64,000 nt of DNA from Piscinibacter sp. HJYY11 (GTDB taxonomy: Bacteria; Pseudomonadota; Gammaproteobacteria; Burkholderiales; Burkholderiaceae_C): NCBI RefSeq assembly GCF_016735515.1, contig NZ_JAERQZ010000001.1, forward strand, positions 4,142,746 through 4,206,745, given 5' to 3'. A program made the translations under genes and the position numbers. The stretch's first letter is position 1. Each line of letters begins with the position of its first letter. Positions 9,340 to 14,956 of the stretch are shown here, piece by piece. Below the pieces are notes generated by a model. It made no database searches. It was not told the DNA's origin and saw only the letters and a program-made list of their open reading frames with translations.

Positions 9340-9412
9340 TTTTGGAACGGGAGTCGAACCCGCGACCTACACATTGAAAATGTGCTGCTCTACCAAGCTG
9401 AGCTATCCAGTT
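9340..9412 (-). tRNA. tRNA-Glu(UUC)-like element with a broken acceptor stem
   Basis: On the minus strand there is a normal D-arm (TAGCTC...GAGC with GG in the loop), a 5-bp anticodon arm with loop TTTTCAA (anticodon UUC), a 5-base variable loop and a T-arm with canonical TTCGACT loop. The acceptor strands are AACTGGA and TCCAAAA: only the four inner pairs form and the three terminal pairs mismatch. No CCA is encoded. It therefore looks like a decayed, or non-translational, tRNA. Its first base coincides with the last base of the CCA of the preceding mini-element. Confidence 0.65.
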
Positions 9413-9466
9413 GGTGGCCATCCGGGAGTCGAACCCGGCACACGAGGTGCAAACCACTTGATGGCC
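9412..9466 (-). ncRNA. 55-nt tRNA-like mini-element (acceptor stem, T-arm, ACCA)
   Basis: Minus-strand GGCCAT (9461-9466) pairs with ATGGCC (9416-9421), directly followed by encoded ACCA. A perfect 5-bp T-arm with loop TTCGACT abuts the acceptor. Between 5' acceptor and T-arm only 21-22 bases remain, with room for one weak hairpin instead of D- and anticodon arms. It resembles the acceptor/T half of tRNA, as in tRNA-like domains or extreme armless tRNAs. It may be a deletion relic, but the retained pairing and CCA argue for selection. Confidence 0.55.
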
Positions 9467-9593
9467 GCATCAGCTGCGATCGGCGTGCGGCATGTGCCAC
9501 CACGACGGATTGCTCCCGGCAGCAGCACACCGGCGAGGCAGGCCTTCACCCGAACCCCAACCTGTGAGCAGTTCGCCGTTCGCAGAAGATTCG

Positions 9594-10612
9594 TTACGCC
9601 ACGTGCAGTTCCGACCGCACGATGCGCTTGCCCACACGCTCGATGCGACGCCAGCCGCTGTTGTCGTTCAGCGTGATCCAGCGGCGCTCTTCGGCGCGGT
9701 AGAACCAGTCCTTGTCCTGCTGGTAGTAGACCTGCGAGGCGGTCGACTCCCAGATGTTCAGGATCTCGTTGCTGTGGGCATGCGTCTCGTCGAAGTCGGT
9801 CGTCGCCTTTTGGCCCATCTCGCTGTAGAAGCTGTTGAGCTGCAGCAGCATCGCGTTGACTTCCAGCGGCATGCGCTCGGCCTTGAGGCCGATCTTCACC
9901 GCTTCGTCCAGCAGGATGGGGTAGCTGTGCGACGGGTACTTGCCGTTCAGCGCCGTCGCGACGCCTCGGCCTTCTCGGCGTCGGTGACGTGATAGGCCAG
10001 CAGCTCGCGGCACAGCATGATCGACAGCGACTCCGCACGGTCCACCGCGCCGATCACCAGCGGGTGCACGTACTGGAACAGCGACTTGTACGCGTTCTCA
10101 GGATGCTCACCCTGCTGCTCGCGCCACAGGCGGATCACGCGCTGCAGCTCGTTCAGGCTCACGCTCACGCGGTCGTTGTCACGGTCGACCGGCGAGAGCG
10201 GGTGGTTGAGCGAGGTGTCGACGGCGGTGAGGTAGGCGGTCGGGCCCATCTGGATGCCGTCGGCGCCGAGCGCCACCATCGTCGCGGCGGACGCGCACTC
10301 CAGCGGCACGAGCGCCACGAGACGATCGCAGTGCTGGCGCAGCAGGTTCACGATGCGCAGCGAGGTCTGGCCGCTGCCACCGTCCGACTTGAGGAACAGG
10401 TACAGCACGGGGTGGCGGCCGAGCTTCGCGAGCACGTGGTGCAGCGCGATCACGTCGTTGCTGCACACCGAGCCACGGGGGCCATTCCAGTAGGTGACCA
10501 TCGGGCCACCCAGGCGATCGGCCAGCTTCGCGATCAACGCCTGCGTCTTGCCGAAGAGCACGGGCGGCTGCTTGACCTTGAGGTCGAGCGCTGGGAGTTG
10601 TTCGTTCTTCAT
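9594..10612 (-). pseudogene. SDH-family ClpP-fold serine protease, interrupted by one frameshift
   Basis: Member of the SDH/ClpP-crotonase-fold serine proteases. The first reading frame starts MKNEQLPALDLKVKQPPVLF and carries LFLKSDGGSGQTSLRIV, the probable nucleophile segment ECASAATMVALGADGIQMGP and AYLTAVDTSLNHPLSP. It stops after AYHVTDAEKAEASRRR. The homologous continuation, ATALNGKYPSHSYPILLDEA through to RIERVGKRIVRSELHVA, lies in another frame from about 9975. The whole span is one base short of 340 codons, consistent with a single-base deletion near 9970-9980. It could be a real inactivating mutation, programmed shifting or a sequencing error. It lies between the HNH gene and the tRNA-like pair, in the rtcB unit. 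Confidence 0.8.
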
Positions 10613-10658
10613 GATGCGTCTTTCGGTTGAGTGAGTGGAGGCGGGACCGCCCCCGCAC

Positions 10659-11243
10659 TCAGCCGTGCAGACGCGATCCCTTGGGCAGGCGTGCGGCCAG
10701 CCACTCGTGCACGTCGGCACGGATGCGGCGGCCTTCGAGCAGGAAGTTCTCGAAGCGGCTGGGCACGTAGGGCAGGTACAGCAAGGGCATGCCGGCTTCC
10801 TCCGGCGTGCGGTCGGCCTTGCGGCCGTTGCAGCAGGCGCAGGCGCAGGCGGTGACGAGGTTCATCCAGCCCCAGGCGCCGCCACGCGACTCGGGCTGGA
10901 TGTGTTCGCACTGCAGGTCGCGGTCGCCAAACACGCCCCCGCAGTAAGCGCAGGTGTGGCGGTCGCGGCGGAAGAGCTTGTGCTTGGTGATCGCCGGCAC
11001 GATGTCGTGCAGGTTGATCTTCGAGGCACCGCGCAAGGCGACGATCGGGTGGACCTCGATCAGCGACTGGCGGTTGCGGGCGACGTTGAAGCCCCCGCGC
11101 AGGGTGGCGAGCGGTCCATCGCCATCCACCCACGCGACCGAGCCCGTGGCCACGTGCAAAGCGGCCTGTTCGAGCGAGATCCACGCTTGGGGCGTGCCCT
11201 GGAGGTCGAGTTGCAGCACGTGGCTGTGAGGGTCTTGGTGCAT
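10659..11243 (-). CDS. HNH endonuclease domain protein
   Basis: 194 residues. The first about 75 residues form a small beta-rich domain (VLQLDLQGTPQAWISLEQA). The HNH domain follows, with zinc-ribbon and catalytic features RDRHTCAYCGG, LQCEHIQPESRGG and NLVTACACACCNGRKADR: two Cys-x2-Cys-type pairs, His in EHI, Asn in MNLV, and a final basic Lys-Ala-Asp-Arg. A perfect AGGAGG lies six bases before the ATG at 11243, which decides the start. HNH proteins can nick DNA or, less often, act on RNA; the substrate here is unknown. It is embedded between tRNA genes and the protease of the rtcB unit. Similar free-standing HNH genes also occur near phage tRNA arrays, so a mobile origin is possible. Confidence 0.9.
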   Translation of the reverse strand: MHQDPHSHVLQLDLQGTPQAWISLEQAALHVATGSVAWVDGDGPLATLRGGFNVARNRQSLIEVHPIVALRGASKINLHDIVPAITKHKLFRRDRHTCAYCGGVFGDRDLQCEHIQPESRGGAWGWMNLVTACACACCNGRKADRTPEEAGMPLLYLPYVPSRFENFLLEGRRIRADVHEWLAARLPKGSRLHG

Positions 11244-11282
11244 GGGTGGCCTCCTTTCTGCGGCCGATGGGTTGGGTTGAGA

Positions 11283-11359
11283 TGGCAAGGGCGGCAGGAT
11301 TCGAACCTGCGTGGCACCGGTTCAAAGCCGGCTGTCTGAGGCCTCTCGACTACGCCGCG
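11283..11359 (-). tRNA. tRNA-Gln(UUG)-like element, weak acceptor stem, CCA encoded
   Basis: Minus strand has anticodon arm GCCGG-CTTTGAA-CCGGT (anticodon UUG), T-arm GCAGG-TTCGAAT-CCTGC, discriminator G73 (typical for Gln) and encoded CCA. The acceptor strands CGCGGCG and CGCCCTT give four inner Watson-Crick pairs, then mismatch, G-U, mismatch. The D-arm has about three pairs. Function in translation is doubtful but possible. Confidence 0.65.
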
Positions 11360-11367
11360 GTTGTTGT

Positions 11368-11452
11368 TGGTCCCCTCGGTCCGAGTCGAACGGACATGCC
11401 TTGCGGCCCCGGCTTCTGAGACCGGTGCGTTTGCCTGTTTCGCCACGAGGGG
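11368..11452 (-). tRNA. tRNA-Leu(CAG)
   Basis: 85-nt class II tRNA on the minus strand. Acceptor CCCCTCG/CGAGGGG is a perfect 7 bp, followed by A73 and encoded CCA. Anticodon loop CTCAGAA (CAG), long variable arm with a GCC-GCAA-GGC stem-loop, T-arm GTCCG-TTCGACT-CGGAC. All elements needed for a working tRNA are present. C1-G72 is unlike the G1 of the usual proteobacterial tRNA-Leu. Confidence 0.9.
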
Positions 11453-11462
11453 GCATGAAAGA

Positions 11463-11566
11463 TGCGCATGCGCTGAGGGGTGACCGGTCGGACTCGAACC
11501 GACACCAACGGCACCACAAACCGCGGCTCTACCCTTGAGCTACGGCCACGCCTCAGCACACGCACA
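11463..11566 (-). other. Extended stem enclosing tRNA-His
   Basis: Bases 11463-11478 pair with 11551-11566 over 16 contiguous positions on the minus-strand RNA, four of them G-U. They continue the tRNA-His acceptor stem with a single C-C mismatch at position -1:73 between. The result is a precursor helix of 24 layers, much longer than a tRNA acceptor. Confidence 0.7.
11479..11549 (-). tRNA. tRNA-His(GUG) lacking G-1 and CCA
   Basis: Acceptor GTGGCCG/CGGTCAC (7 bp with one G-U), D-arm TAGCTC...GAGC, anticodon loop TTGTGGT (GUG), T-arm GTCGG-TTCGAGT-CCGAC, and the His-type discriminator C73. Two oddities: the genome encodes C, not G, at -1 where HisRS needs G-1, and the 3' end reads CCT rather than CCA. 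It is embedded in a long extended stem. Confidence 0.8.
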
Positions 11567-11571
11567 AGCAC

Positions 11572-11647
11572 TGGTCTCGGTGGTCCGGATCGAACGGACG
11601 GCCTCATGCTCCCAAAGCACGCGCGCTGCCAACTGCGCCACACCGAG
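11572..11647 (-). tRNA. tRNA-Pro(UGG)
   Basis: 76 nt. Acceptor CTCGGTG/CACCGAG perfect, A73, CCA encoded. D-arm GCGC with AGTTGGCA loop, anticodon loop TTTGGGA (UGG), variable AGGCC, T-arm GTCCG-TTCGATC-CGGAC. Structurally complete. Confidence 0.92.
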
Positions 11648-11657
11648 AAAGAAGAAT

Positions 11658-11720
11658 GGACTCGACGGCCCGATTGCTCGGGCTTTGCCCTCGGCCTTCG
11701 GCCCGTCGCAAGCGACGTCC
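11658..11720 (-). ncRNA. Structured spacer RNA between tRNA-Pro and the Cys-like element
   Basis: On the minus strand GGAC (11717-11720) and GTCC (11658-11661) can close a domain. It contains CGTCG-CTTG-CGACG (11704-11717, CUUG tetraloop) and GCCCGA-GCAA-TCGGGC (11668-11683, GNRA tetraloop), with further GGCC and GGGC helices between. Two classic stable tetraloops in 63 nt suggest a folded RNA rather than random GC-rich spacer. The CUUG hairpin shares one base with the closing GGAC and competes with an alternative CGACGG/CCGTCG stem. No known family recognised. Confidence 0.45.
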
Positions 11721-11728
11721 TGGTCGGC

Positions 11729-11810
11729 TCGCGCCGCCCAGAGCGAACGGGCGCGGGCTGTCGCCGTCTGCTTTGCAGGCAGATGCCTTCGACCACTTGA
11801 CTACATCGAG
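11729..11810 (-). tRNA. Degenerate tRNA-Cys(GCA)-like element
   Basis: A clean anticodon arm TCTGC-CTGCAAA-GCAGA (11767-11783, anticodon GCA) and a D-arm-like GTAGTCAAGTGGTCGAAGGC precede an unusually long variable region. The T-arm-like hairpin GCCCG-TTCGCTC-TGGGC has lost the invariant A58. Candidate acceptor strands (CTCGATG, GGCGCGA) do not pair and no CCA is in register. Most likely a tRNA relic or a non-translational tRNA-like RNA. Confidence 0.5.
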
Positions 11811-11816
11811 ATGAAC

Positions 11817-11893
11817 TGGCACCTCGTGCACGACTCGAACGTGCGACCTCCTGCTTCGTAGGCAGGCGCTCTGATCCACTGAGCTAACGAGGT
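11817..11893 (-). tRNA. tRNA-Arg(ACG)
   Basis: 77 nt. Acceptor ACCTCGT/ACGAGGT perfect, G73, CCA encoded. D-arm GCTC...GAGC, anticodon arm CCTGC-CTACGAA-GCAGG (ACG), variable AGGTC, T-arm GCACG-TTCGAGT-CGTGC. Structurally complete; seven bases separate it from tRNA-Phe. Confidence 0.93.
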
Positions 11894-11900
11894 ATGCAAC

Positions 11901-11976
11901 TGGTGCCGAGAGAGGGCTTCGATCCCCCGACGCACGCGCCTTCAACGCGCCGCTCTACCGACTGAGCTATCTCGGC
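11901..11976 (-). tRNA. tRNA-Phe(GAA)
   Basis: 76 nt. Acceptor GCCGAGA/TCTCGGC perfect, A73, CCA encoded. D-arm GCTC-AGTCGGTA-GAGC, anticodon loop TTGAAGG (GAA), T-arm GGGGG-ATCGAAG-CCCTC. The T-loop begins A rather than T54 and the anticodon loop ends GG; both are unusual for housekeeping tRNA-Phe. Confidence 0.9.
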
Positions 11977-11987
11977 AAAAAAGGAAC

Positions 11988-12062
11988 TGGCGCCTCGTGC
12001 GGGAGTCGAACCCGCGGCTTCCGGCTAGACAGGCCGGCACTCTTCCGCTGAGTTAACGAAGC
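11988..12062 (-). tRNA. tRNA-Asp(GUC)
   Basis: 75 nt, first tRNA of the array. Acceptor GCTTCGT/ACGAGGC (7 bp, one G-U), G73 as expected for Asp, CCA encoded. Anticodon arm CCGGC-CTGTCTA-GCCGG (GUC), T-arm GCGGG-TTCGACT-CCCGC. The loop ends TA instead of the usual AC seen in proteobacterial tRNA-Asp. Confidence 0.92.
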
Positions 12063-12417
12063 GAATCCATCCGGTCACGGGTTCCGGCGCCGCCCAATCG
12101 TTGCGGCCGATTTCCGCCTGCGAAGCGTGAGCTCCACGCAGGCTTCTGTTCAAAACGAATCCCACTTCGGCTGTGTCCACACGCGAGCGCCTCGTCAGGC
12201 GTCGGTGTCTCGCTGCACAGGGGCTGGCCTCGACCTGGGTCCAGGGGTCGAGGCCGCCATGCACATCCCGAGCCGCCCACACCAGGGTTGCGGACTGCGG
12301 AGTGCATGGGCACAGCCGAAGTGAGGCGGTCGGCGGCCCTCGTGGAACGAGGGCTCGCCTTCCGCGCTTCGTGCAGGACGCTCTCCGGCCAGTACCGGTG
12401 CGTGTCCTGCGGCAAGT

Positions 12418-12428
12418 TGTTAAAGAGC
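12418..12428 (-). promoter_or_regulatory. boxA antitermination element
   Basis: Minus-strand GCTCTTTAACA matches the core of the rRNA-operon boxA bound by NusB-S10. It lies about 355 bases before the first tRNA and 3 bases after a boxB-like hairpin. Such a site fits a long, untranslated, structured RNA that must escape Rho. Confidence 0.75.
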
Positions 12429-12431
12429 TGC

Positions 12432-12445
12432 GACTCCGAAGAGCC
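12432..12445 (-). promoter_or_regulatory. boxB-like hairpin with UUCG tetraloop
   Basis: Minus-strand GGCTC-TTCG-GAGTC, a 5-bp stem with one G-U closed by a UUCG loop, directly precedes boxA as in rRNA leaders. Confidence 0.55.
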
Positions 12446-12481
12446 GGGACCTTCGCGCCGATGCGCCAAGGTGGGTCCAGC

Positions 12482-12518
12482 AAAGCAAAAGGCCCGGTTC
12501 CTGTCGGACACCGGGCCT
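12482..12518 (-). terminator. Rho-independent terminator upstream of the array leader
   Basis: Minus-strand AGGCCCGGT...ACCGGGCCT is a 9-bp stem followed by TTTTGCTTTG. It sits after the 53-codon ORF and before boxA, so it can end a short leader transcript or act as an attenuator for the tRNA array. Confidence 0.7.
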
Positions 12519-12547
12519 CTGGGGTACAGAGCGTGAAGGGCGTGCGC

Positions 12548-12709
12548 CTAGGCGCTTCCCTTTCCCGGTGTCGTGATGGGCTCGCTGCGGTCAAGCCGCG
12601 CATAACCCTGCGACGTCATCGCAATGCCGCCGAAGGCACAGGCGAACGCATGCAGGTCGCGCTGGGCGCGTCCTTGCGTGTTGCGGTCGATGTGCTGGCG
12701 GGTTGTCAC
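12548..12709 (-). CDS. Possible 53-residue leader protein
   Basis: GTG start at 12709 with AAGG seven bases upstream; the sequence begins VTTRQHIDRNTQGRAQRDLH and ends PITTPGKGSA. It lies between the palindrome-overlapped promoter and a terminator hairpin, as expected for a leader peptide or small protein at the head of the tRNA transcript. Composition is basic and soluble, with no membrane segment. I do not recognise the family. The evidence is position, start context and absence of a competing gene, so it may also be spurious. Confidence 0.4.
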   Translation of the reverse strand: MTTRQHIDRNTQGRAQRDLHAFACAFGGIAMTSQGYARLDRSEPITTPGKGSA

Positions 12710-12756
12710 GATGCAGCCTTGATTGAAAACGGATGCTCTTGCGAGCGAGGAAGCGG

Positions 12757-12786
12757 ACTGTAAAGACTCTTTACCCGACTCGTCAA
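12757..12786 (-). promoter_or_regulatory. Candidate promoter overlapped by a perfect palindrome
   Basis: Minus-strand TTGACG (12781-12786) is followed after 16 bases by TTTACA (12759-12764), or after 18 bases by TACAGT (12757-12762). The perfect palindrome GTAAAGA-C-TCTTTAC (12760-12774) covers the spacer and -10. It is a natural operator for the HTH protein encoded divergently from 12849. Confidence 0.55.
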
Positions 12787-12848
12787 CCCCCTGCGACAAT
12801 GTTGTTCGACCTCGTTGCAACCACACACACGTCCGCACACCTCACGCC

Positions 12849-13220
12849 GTGCCCAACATCACCCTCACGCGCCGGCAGAACGTGCTCGCGCTCTTTCAAG
12901 ATCATGTGGAACAGGCGGTCGCGGCGGGCGCGCCTCCCAAGGGCTTGGAACAAGCCTTCGCCGCCACGCTGCAGATCTCGCCCAGCATGTGGAGCCAGAT
13001 CAAGTCGTCGCGACCCATCGGCGACAAGCTCGCACGCCAGATCGAGGTGCTGTGCGGCAAGCCGGTGAACTGGCTCGACGAGCCGCGCAAGAACACGGCG
13101 CCCACGCCGGCCGAGCACGCGTTTCTCGAACTGGCCCTCGGTGCCTGGCGCAGCACCAACGTGGCCGGTCGCAAGGCGCTCACGGCGCAGATGAAGGCGA
13201 TCGTCGAGCGCGGGACCTGA
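12849..13220 (+). CDS. Small HTH DNA-binding protein
   Basis: 123 residues from a GTG start (VPNITLTRRQNVLALFQDHV). A lambda-repressor-like helix-turn-helix is suggested at about residues 30-70: LEQAFAATLQISPSMWSQIK followed by RPIGDKLARQIEVLCGKPV, i.e. residues selecting a target then a second helix pair. The C-terminus is helical and may dimerise. It is transcribed away from the tRNA array and 75 bp from a perfect palindrome that overlaps the array's candidate promoter, so it may repress that unit and itself. Upstream in-frame sequence crosses the palindrome, which favours the GTG start used here. Confidence 0.75.
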   Translation: MPNITLTRRQNVLALFQDHVEQAVAAGAPPKGLEQAFAATLQISPSMWSQIKSSRPIGDKLARQIEVLCGKPVNWLDEPRKNTAPTPAEHAFLELALGAWRSTNVAGRKALTAQMKAIVERGT

Positions 13221-13260
13221 GGTTTGCCACACAGCCACGGCGCGCGCATCATTCGCGGCC

Positions 13261-14037
13261 ATGAGCTGGAACCCATCCCAATACCTGAAGTTCGAGCAGC
13301 CCCGCCTGCGGCCCGCGCTGGAGCTGCTCGCCCGTGTCTCGCTGGACGCGCCGCACACCGTGTACGACCTCGGCTGCGGTGCCGGCCAGTTGAGCCGGCT
13401 GATGGCCGAGCGCTGGCCGAAGGCGCAGGTGATCGGCGTCGACTCGTCGTCGGCGATGCTCAAACAAGCCGGTGACACGCTGCCCAACCTGCGCTGGCAG
13501 CAGCAGGACGTGGCGGGCTGGAAAGCCGGCACGCCGGCCGACCTGATCTACTCCAACGCCGCCCTGCATTGGCTGCCCGACCACAGCGCGCTCTTCACAC
13601 ACCTGATGCGGCAGCTCGCGCCCGGCGGTGTGCTGGCGGTGCAGATGCCGCGCAACTTCTCAGCGCCGTCGCATACCTTGATTGCCGACGCCGTGCGCGC
13701 GGGCCCCTGGCGTGCGCGGCTCGAGCCTTTGCTGCGCGAGAAGACGCCGGTCGAAGACCCGTCGTGGTACTTCGACCTGCTCTCGCCGCTGGCGCAGGAC
13801 ATCGACCTCTGGGAAACCGAATACCACCAGGTGCTGACAGGCGTTGACCCGGTGAAGGAATGGACCAAGGGCACCTGGCTCTCGACCTTCCTCCAGGCGC
13901 TCGACGACCCGGCCGAGCGCGACGCCTTCGAGCGCGACTACGCCGCGCGGGTGCGCATCGCCTACCCGATGCGGGCCGATGGCACGACGGTGTTTCCGTT
14001 CCGCCGTCTTTTCATGGTGGTGCGGCGCGCCGCATAG
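13261..14037 (+). CDS. tam: Trans-aconitate 2-methyltransferase
   Basis: 258 residues, class I SAM-dependent methyltransferase that esterifies trans-aconitate, a by-product inhibiting aconitase. Motif I is VYDLGCGAGQLS, the acidic loop is VIGVDSSSAML, and Tam-typical N- and C-terminal stretches are MSWNPSQYLKFEQPRLRPAL and FPFRRLFMVVRR. Length equals the E. coli enzyme (about 252). It stands alone between the HTH gene and a TetR regulator. The substrate is inferred from family resemblance; close relatives could use other small acids. Confidence 0.9.
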   Translation: MSWNPSQYLKFEQPRLRPALELLARVSLDAPHTVYDLGCGAGQLSRLMAERWPKAQVIGVDSSSAMLKQAGDTLPNLRWQQQDVAGWKAGTPADLIYSNAALHWLPDHSALFTHLMRQLAPGGVLAVQMPRNFSAPSHTLIADAVRAGPWRARLEPLLREKTPVEDPSWYFDLLSPLAQDIDLWETEYHQVLTGVDPVKEWTKGTWLSTFLQALDDPAERDAFERDYAARVRIAYPMRADGTTVFPFRRLFMVVRRAA

Positions 14038-14067
14038 AGGCACGGAGGACTTGGCGACAATCGCGCC

Positions 14068-14697
14068 ATGAGCCGAGCCCAGACCACGACGACCCGCGAT
14101 CGCGTGCTTGAGACCTGCCGTCGCCTCTTCAACGAGAAGGGCCCGGGCGCCGTGACCACGGCCGAGATCGCGGCCACCGTGGGCATCAACGAAGGCAACC
14201 TCTACTACTACTTCAAGAAGAAGGACCAGATCGTGCTGGCGCTGTTCGACCAGTTCGAGCAGGCGCTGGGCGAGATGGCACGCCGGCAGATGGAAAACAT
14301 CGAGCACGGCAAGGCCAACGAAGACAGCATCATGGACTTCTTCAAGCTGGCCTGGGAGTGGCGCTTCTTCTACCGCGACGCCCATTCGCTCTACGGCCTG
14401 GCGCCCGAGCTGCGCGAGCGCAACAAGGGGCTGTCGGAAGCGTCGCACGACGCGGCTCGCCGCCTGCTGCTGCACGCCATCCAGCACGGGCGCCTCAAGG
14501 TGCCCGACGAAGCGGTGGAGAAGCTCGTGGTCAACGCCTGGATCATCTGCACCTTCTGGATCGAGTACCTGCAGGTGTCCAAGGGCGTGACTCGCATCAC
14601 CCGGAAGCACCTGGAACTCGGCTACGAGCAGGTGCAGTCGCTCTACTGGCCCTACGCGCCGCGCGGCACCGAGCGGCGCAAGCCCCGCTGGTCCTGA
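14068..14697 (+). CDS. TetR/AcrR family regulator
   Basis: 209 residues. The N-terminal HTH (about 10-55) has ETCRRLFNEKGPGAVTTAEI and VGINEGNLYYYFKKKDQI, typical of TetR. The ligand domain is all-helical, and the C-terminus is basic (RRKPRWS). It lies 30 bp after tam and 259 bp before egtD. No operator could be assigned. It might control tam, the ergothioneine genes or an unlinked target; the sequence does not decide. Confidence 0.88.
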   Translation: MSRAQTTTTRDRVLETCRRLFNEKGPGAVTTAEIAATVGINEGNLYYYFKKKDQIVLALFDQFEQALGEMARRQMENIEHGKANEDSIMDFFKLAWEWRFFYRDAHSLYGLAPELRERNKGLSEASHDAARRLLLHAIQHGRLKVPDEAVEKLVVNAWIICTFWIEYLQVSKGVTRITRKHLELGYEQVQSLYWPYAPRGTERRKPRWS

Positions 14698-14956
14698 GCC
14701 TTCGGGGTTTGCCCGGCCGCGGCGTGGCATGTCACTTGCCGAACCCGGCGTAAGAAACCCTGGTCACAACACGACATGACCCCCGTGGCGGCTGCTGCGG
14801 GTGTCAAGTCGCAGGGTGCCGTGTCGGTGGTGTGCCACCTGCTTCTGCCTGTCAGGACAAGTCCTGTCAGTGACTGGCAGTGAGCTTGTGCCGGTGTGAT
14901 GCCTCCGATGAACATGGCCTGTCGGCTTTTGCCACAGGCTCTCACGAGGAGACCGC

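Larger units (their letters stand above)
12063..12481 (-). ncRNA. Structured leader of the tRNA array
   Basis: About 420 bases without a credible gene upstream of tRNA-Asp. On the minus strand it contains a boxB-like hairpin, a boxA, a 7-bp hairpin with an inner CCGG/CCGG pair (12373-12410), a hairpin of about 13 bp (12226-12255), a 7-bp hairpin (12116-12122 with 12137-12143), and a perfect 13-nt long-range complement joining 12163-12175 to 12311-12323. The layout resembles an rRNA operon leader with processing stems. No mature product can be named. Confidence 0.6.

Noticed and set aside
7147-9567. 806-codon plus-strand open frame over slipin and its neighbours
   Set aside because: Antisense of three minus-strand features, including the tRNA-like elements; composition is that of a shadow frame.
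11729-11810. Selenocysteine tRNA
   Set aside because: The anticodon is GCA, not UCA, and there is no 8-bp acceptor stem.
11800-11830. Sigma-54 promoter-like TGGCAC...TGCA near 11818
   Set aside because: The bases are the 3' end of tRNA-Arg read on the other strand and the spacing does not fit -24/-12. No convincing RtcR-type sigma-54 promoter was found upstream of the unit.
11283-12062. CRISPR array or tandem direct repeats
   Set aside because: The repeating GGACTCGAACC-like units at about 100-bp steps are T-arms of tRNAs, and spacers are not unique phage-like segments of constant length.
5928-12062. Rsr/Y-RNA (TROVE) RNA repair system
   Set aside because: The mini tRNA-like element recalls the Y-RNA tRNA-like domain, but no TROVE/Ro60 gene is in the window.
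11983-12603. Protein-coding frames across the array leader
   Set aside because: Several frames of 150-190 codons exist but all overlap tRNA genes, boxA and hairpins, and none shows a coherent domain or start.
14698-14956. Riboswitch before egtD
   Set aside because: Short repeats such as CAGGAC-AA-GTCCTG occur, but no known SAM, glycine or other riboswitch architecture could be recognised.
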